A program made the translations under genes and the position numbers. A stretch of 64,000 bases of DNA from Primulina eburnea (Eukaryota; Streptophyta; Magnoliopsida; Lamiales; Gesneriaceae): the NCBI RefSeq assembly GCF_022965805.1, contig NW_027331248.1:36001-100000 (forward strand). The letters are read 5' to 3'. Every line of letters begins with the position of its first letter. The first letter of the stretch is position 1. Shown here piece after piece: positions 58,280 through 64,000 of this stretch. The notes under the pieces were generated by a model. The model searched no databases. It worked only from the letters and a program-made list of their open reading frames with translations, and was not told the origin of the DNA.

Positions 58280-60422
58280 TGTTAGAGTAGGTGCACGTCG
58301 AGCCAAGTGTTGGCCGAGTGTTCACAATGAAACTCTATGTATAAGCAGTCTTTATTTTAATAATATTTGAAATTATTATTTTGGCAAATCTTTATCTGTA
58401 TACCCATGCTAGCTGCATAGATAAAGCCCTTGAATATACAAATAGTAGAAAGAATATGGGATGCTCATATGATGAGTATCATGAAACTCATATTTGTAAT
58501 ACTGTATATTCTAAACAGTTCCTAGTCGATTCAGCCGCCACTAAGAAGGATATAGGCCGCTCGAGTTAGAGACTAGTATCTGCGATGTGAGTACCATGTT
58601 TCATTGGTAGGGGACATTGTGATGTCCGAACATGCAGATAGGTGCTCCTTGTAGAGTGCACTGAACAACCCTCCATAAAAGGACTTTCCAAGTGGTTCTC
58701 ACTTATCGAGTGGAAAAGTCCTGGTTTATGGTTGTACAGAATTAGTCCTTATGACCCGGGACAACATTGAGACTCTATGTGCTAGAATTACACTTTGACT
58801 TGTTTACCGACTCTCATGGGGTCATCAGGTGGCAAGGTTGGGTGTTCTGTCGAAACACATAGGAGTCGATGCATTGTAGTCGGGGATTCACCGCTTACCT
58901 TCGGGTATGGATATCCTATGTGTTATCATGTGTATGTAGATCGAAATCTCTGGCCAGAGTATGGTTGTAATTATGAAAGGTGTTTCATAGATTACACCAT
59001 CGATGCAACTACGACATGACACATAGTATCGATTCATAGACAACTCTCGATAAACCAATGGTTGTCGAATCGGTCGGGATATATGAGTTGAAGGGACCGT
59101 ACTGTACGCTAACCATAATTGAATGGTTCTTGCAGGCACTATCATGTGATACCTAGGGAATCACGTAAGCGATGCTGCTAGGCGTTTAACGTGATTGGTT
59201 GGGTACTATCAGACTTGAGTTCTGACGTTCTTACTATCAAGGAGTTGATAAGTAAGAATGGAGCGATTGGGGTATGCTCGAATAAGGACATGTTTAGTCC
59301 GAATCACATTGAGATGTGAACCCACGGCTAGTTGTATCAATGAACCATTGAGGGCCACACAAGTACTAGCTTTGTAAATCCCGATGAGAAGTAAAATAGT
59401 TCAATGTGTTGAACGGCTTATAAAGGAGTTTATAAGCGTAAAGGAAAATTAGAAGTATGACTTCTATAAAGGAGAAAATAGTTCAATGTGTTGAACAACT
59501 TATAAATGAGTTTATAAGTGTAAAGAAAAATAGAAGTATGACTTCTATGAGAGAAATGTAAATTTTGATTTATGGAAGTGTTTCTAAATTAAAATTTGGC
59601 CAAGTGAATAATGTAATTGAAAATTGTGATTTTCATAGACATTATTATGGACTAAATAAATTAATTCAAGTGTTGAATTAATTAAACACTAGTGGGCCTA
59701 GTAGAGCCCAAATAATTAAATTAATTCAAGTGTTGGATCAATTAAATAATATTGAGTCTTGTAGAGCTCAATTAAAATAATTATTTAAACTAGTGGGACT
59801 TGAGTAAATTCAAGTAATGTTTAAATAGTCTCAAATGTGTTTGAGATATTTAAATTTAGTCCAAAGTTTTTAATTTGATTAAAAACTATATAATATGCAT
59901 GCATGGAAGGTGAAGGGTTGGAGATTACTTTTTAATAAAATAATGCAAGGCATGCTACTTTTCACTTTTGCTTTTTGCAACACCAAGACAAGGAATTGAA
60001 TTCATTCTCCCTTCCCTCAACCATGAGATGGCCGAAACATGCTCTAAAAATTCTCTCCCATTTTTCTCTCTTCTTTGTGTTCTTGAATTGTTTAAGAACA
60101 CACACTTCTCTTTGATAAATCCTCACATTTTTCTAGTGCAAATTGTGAGGGGATTTACCTAGTTGGTGGTGGGCTTAATTTTGGAGTAAGGAGGAGGCTT
60201 GAAGATCTTCATCCATTCAAGAGCTTTGTTGCTAGTCAACAAAGTTGGAGCCACAATCAACTTTTTAAAGTTGATAGGTACATTTCTTTAACATCCTTTG
60301 TATGGTTTGATTTTTGTAAATATTACACAAGATTTTTCATGGGGTGGCCGAAATTTTACATAATATAATTTGATTTTTGTGCTTCCGTTGCGTTTCCGAC
60401 CACCGTAACCGGTCCGCTTTCA
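58280..60422 (+). repeat. C4 3' LTR
   Basis: Same 2143-bp length as the 5' LTR, offset 7198, one visible substitution. Confidence 0.95.
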
Positions 60423-60427
60423 AGGTA

Positions 60428-61401
60428 AGCTTTTGGTGCGATTCTATTAAGGTTTTGAGTTAGGAGTTGACTTGGGTTTGATGTTTTGATGGTTTAATGG
60501 ATTATTTGACTTGAGTTTTTGGACATAGAGTTGATATTGGTGTTATTTATGGATTATTGTTGTAGGTGGTGTACCAAGAGTATAGTTTGGAGGTGTTCTA
60601 TTGGTTTGTAAGTGGAATTTCATCCCTTTGCTCACTTAATTATATATGTATGGTATTTTAATGATTTCAAAGTGTTATTCCCTTCATTTGATCTATAGTT
60701 ATGTATTGATTCGATTGTATATCTATTGGAGGCATTGTATGTCTCATTCATTGAAAAGGGAATACAAGAGAAAAGAAAGAGCTTACAAAGTGATGGTTTA
60801 AATGCTATTGAGAGTTCAAATGTTTTATTGGATTGATAGAAACATAGTCAGAGAATTGCATGCAATTAGTTGATCAACGCCCATAGGCTTGTATCCCTCA
60901 GAGTTATCGGTTTATATCGATTTGGGATACGAGTACCACAGTCAGAGATACTATTGATATCAATCCAACCAGAGAAAAGAGAAATACCATCGTATTGCTA
61001 TGTTATTGCTATGCTATTGCTACAATATTCATGTTTCAGAGTTGATGGTATTTATGATTTCAAAGTCATGTTTTACAGAGTATACTATGTGTCATTGCTA
61101 TGTAAGAGTTCCACTTGCTGAGTTTTTATACTCATTTCAGTTATTTTCATGTGATGCAGATCAGAGTAGCGGCCCGGGACGTTGACTGTGGACAGGGGGT
61201 CATATGCATACACCGTTGGAAGGAAGATTTTGGCATGATCATAGGAATGATGTTTTGTATTTTGTTATGTCATTCGAATGATCATGTATTGTTATTTTGT
61301 AAAGATGTTTAAAGAAATGTATTTTGAAACTCCTTCCATATTTTAAAGAAAATTTTTAATTTCCGCTGTGCATTTTTTTTAAAGAGGTCAGAGGTGTCAC
61401 A
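60428..61401 (+). mobile_element. A3 5' LTR, part 2
   Basis: Resumes after the aggta duplication with AGCTTTTGGTGCGATTC, matching A0 and A1 in reverse complement, and ends GGTGTCACA. The internal region follows directly, so this is the 5' LTR of A3. Confidence 0.9.
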
Positions 61402-61406
61402 TTTAG

Positions 61407-61418
61407 TGGTATCAGAGC
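61407..61418 (+). other. A3 primer-binding site (initiator tRNA-Met type)
   Basis: TGGTATCAGAGC, five bases (TTTAG) after the LTR, as in A1. Confidence 0.93.
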
Positions 61419-61538
61419 GGTGTTCTTCGGACCAATGCATATGACTTCGTCTACTTTCAACTGTCCGGGTATGTTTTCTTGCATCTATCCATTGTTATAT
61501 ATTGATATGTCTTTTGTGAGCACATTGTAGAGTAGAGG

Positions 61539-61871
61539 ATGCCACCTAAGAGGAAAGCAGTAGAGGGTGAGGATAGTTCTTCCTCGAGAGTTGTCGACGA
61601 GTTCGGCAAGTTACTGAGAGAGCAGGCCAAGGTCCATAGTGAGCAGATTCAGCAGTTGCTCCGATTGCAAGGAGCACGTCAGGGTAGAGGGCAGGTTGCT
61701 CAGGTTGTTGGCACTGATGCCATATTTTCTGCGTTTAAGAGGATGGATCCACCAGAGTTTTCAGGGAGCACCGATCCTTTAGTTGCTGTAGAGTGGATCA
61801 AGGCTTTAGAGGCGATCTTCGATCATCTCCACTACGAGGACAGAGACCATATCTGTTGTGCTGTTTTCATG
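61539..61871 (+). pseudogene. A3 gag, cut by copia LTR C5
   Basis: Starts MPPKRKAVEGEDSSSSRVVDEFG and remains open through FSAFKRMDPPEFSGSTDP and EAIFDHLHYEDRDHICCAVFM, where C5 interrupts it after about 111 residues. It is closely similar to A1 gag. The rest of A3, including its 3' LTR, would be beyond the right edge of the window. Confidence 0.9.
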
Positions 61872-64000
61872 TGTTAGAGTAGGTGCCCGTCGAGCCAAGT
61901 GTTGGCCGAGTGTTCACAATGAAACTCTATGTATAAGCAATCTTTATTTTAATAATATTTGAAATTATTATTATGGCACATCTTTATCTGTATACCCATG
62001 CTAGTTGCATAGATAAAGCCCTTGAATATACAAATAGTAGAAAGAATATGAGATGCTCATATGATGAGTATCATGAAACTCATATTTGGAATACTGTATA
62101 TTCTAAACCGTTCCTAGTCGATTCAGCCGCCACTAAGAAGGATAAAGGCCGCTCGAGTTAGAGACTAGTATCTGCGATGTGAGTACCATGTTTCATTGGT
62201 AGGGGACATTGTGATGTCCGAGGATGCAGATAGGTGCTCCTTGTAGAGTGCACTGAACAACCCTCTATAAAGGACTTTCCAAGTGGTTCTCACTTATCGA
62301 GTGGAAAAGTCCTAGTTTATGGTTGTACACCATTAGTCCTTATGACCCGGGACAACATTGAGACTCTATGTGCTAGCGTTTCACTTTGACTTGTTTATCG
62401 ACTCTTATGGGGTCATCAGGTGGCAAGGTTGGGTGTTACGGCGAAACATATAGGAGTCGATGCATTGTAGCCGGGGATTCACCGCTTACCTATGGGTATG
62501 GATATCCTATGTGTTTTTCATGTATGTGTGGGTTGAAATCTCTGATCAGAGTATGGTGATAATTATGAAAGGGGTTTCATAGATTACACCATCGATGCAA
62601 CCACAACATGACACATAGTATCGATTCATTGACAACTCTCAATAAACCAATAGTTGTCGAATCGATCGGGATATATGAGTTGAAGGGACCGTACTGTACG
62701 CTAACCATAATTGAATGGTTCTTGCAGGCACTATCATGTGATACCTAGGGAATCACGTAAGCGATGCTGCTAGGCGTTTAACGTGATTGGTTGGGTACTA
62801 TCAGACTTGAGTTCTGACGTTCTTACTATCAAGGAGTTGATAAGTAAGAATGGAGCAATTGGGGTATGCTCGACTAAGGACATGTTTAGTCCGAATCACA
62901 TAGAGATGTGAACCCACGGCTAGTTGTATCAATGAACCATTGAGGGCCACACAAGTACTAGCTTTGTAAATCCCGATGAGAAGTAAAAATAGTTCAATGT
63001 GTGGAACGGCTTATAAAGGAGTTTGTAAGCGTAAGGAAAATTAGAAGTATGACTTCTATAAAGGAGAAAAATAGTTCAATGTGTTGAACGACTTATAAAT
63101 GAGTTTATAAGTGTAAAGAAAAAATAGAAATATGACTTCTATGAGAGAAATATAAATTTTAATTTATGGAAGTGTTCCTAGATTAAAATTTGGCCAAGTG
63201 AATAATGTATTTAAAAATTGTGATTTTCATAAACATTATTATGGACTACATTAAATTAATTCAAGTGTTGAATTAATTAAACACTAGTGGGCCTAGTAGA
63301 GTCCAAATAATTAAATTAATTCAAGTGTTGGATTAATTAAATAACAATGGGCCTTGTAGAGCCCAATTGGAATTAATTATTTAACTAGTGGGCTTGAGTA
63401 AAATCAAGTAAAATATAATTGGGCTCAAATATGTTTGAGACAATTAGAAAAGAGTCCATGGGCCTTGTAAAAGTTACAAGCCCATTAGGTTATGCATGCT
63501 TGGGAGGTGAAGAGTCTTGAATACTTTTTGATTAAAATAATGCATGGCATGGGATCAACTTTTTGGCAACACCAAGACTAATCTTCCCTTCCTCATTCAC
63601 CTAGATGGCCGAAACTTGCTTCAACAATTTCTCTCTCATTTTTCTTCTCTCTTTTGTTCTTCAAGTGTTGGAGAATAAAAGTCTTCTCTTTGAAAAATCC
63701 TCTTAATTTTCTAGTGCAAATTAAGAGGGGATTTACCTAGTTGGTGGTGGGCCTTATTTTGAAGGAAAGGGAGTTGGAGGCTTGTAGATCTTCAACCTTG
63801 AAGAGATTTGTTGTTTACAACAAAGTTGGTGCCATACATCAACCTCAAGAGGTTGATAGGTAATGAAATTTCTAACACCCTATGTATGGTTTGATTTTGT
63901 AAATATTGCACAAGAACAAGGGGTGGCCGAATTTCTTGCTAGAAAATTAAAATTTTTGACTTCCGTTGCGCTTCCGGCCACCGTATCCGGTCCTCTTTCA
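61872..64000 (+). mobile_element. C5: copia LTR reaching the window end
   Basis: 2129 bp from TGTTAGAGTAGG to GTCCTCTTTCA, whose final base is the last of the window. It carries the duplicated module (about 62990-63140). It is either a solo LTR or the 5' LTR of an element continuing to the right; tttcatg-like sequence (61865-61871) would hold the target duplication. Confidence 0.9.

Larger units (their letters stand above)
51082..60422 (+). mobile_element. C4: young but pol-defective Ty1/copia element
   Basis: 9341 bp with two 2143-bp LTRs (51082-53224, 58280-60422) that appear to differ at one site only (G at 53201, A at 60399). It is flanked by aggta (51077-51081, 60423-60427). The leader and gag are intact-looking; protease, integrase and RT carry many stops, frameshifts and a large integrase deletion. 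Near-identical LTRs with a decayed pol mean that the pol damage predates the last transposition. Confidence 0.95.

Overview
The window is plant nuclear DNA, probably eudicot, and is made almost entirely of nested LTR retrotransposons. I found no host gene, no rRNA or complete tRNA gene and no CRISPR array. The plant assignment rests on three things: Ty3/gypsy chromovirus polyproteins (Tekay/Del-like, with a C-terminal chromodomain), Ty1/copia polyproteins, and a CACTA transposon end. Family labels A to E below are mine.

Layout, left to right. An A-family gypsy LTR (1-1333) sits in the RT region of a broken B-family gypsy element, B1 (1334-5210, LTR tail 15138-15363). Copia element C1 (5211-15137) is inserted in the B1 LTR and has one uninterrupted 1310-residue gag-pol ORF. 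LTR E (15364-16009 and 24053-24723) is interrupted by gypsy element A1 (16010-24047), which carries an extra 273 bp beyond its 3' LTR. A copia LTR fragment C2 (24724-26632), the right end of a CACTA element (26633-27480) and a copia pol fragment (27481-27768) follow. Decayed gypsy element B2 (27769-42052) contains the intact gypsy element D (32439-40296), which has same-length, apparently identical LTRs, a 5-bp target duplication and a 1511-codon ORF. B2 is fused at 42052 to the decayed element B3 (42053-49490), which holds a solo copia LTR, C3 (43020-45161). A B-type remnant, B4 (49491-50299), comes next. Then A3, a plus-strand A-family element (from 50300), is split by copia element C4 (51082-60422) in its LTR and by copia LTR C5 (61872-64000) in its gag.

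What the parts do together. D and C1 look able to encode all proteins for their own transposition: gag, protease, integrase, reverse transcriptase and RNase H. C4 has almost identical LTRs and an open gag frame but a wrecked pol, so it probably moved with proteins supplied in trans by a C1-like relative. The order of nesting gives relative ages: B elements are oldest, A1/A3/E intermediate, C1 younger, C4 and D youngest.

Three observations look most worth following. First, the gypsy LTRs carry arrays of short GC-rich palindromic motifs just upstream of the TATA box. The motif differs between otherwise related LTRs and is shared between unrelated ones. Second, the copia leader has four spaced hairpins that all present an ATATTATT-like loop. 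Third, A1 has a 273-bp 3' extension inside its target duplication, containing pol III A-box and B-box motifs.
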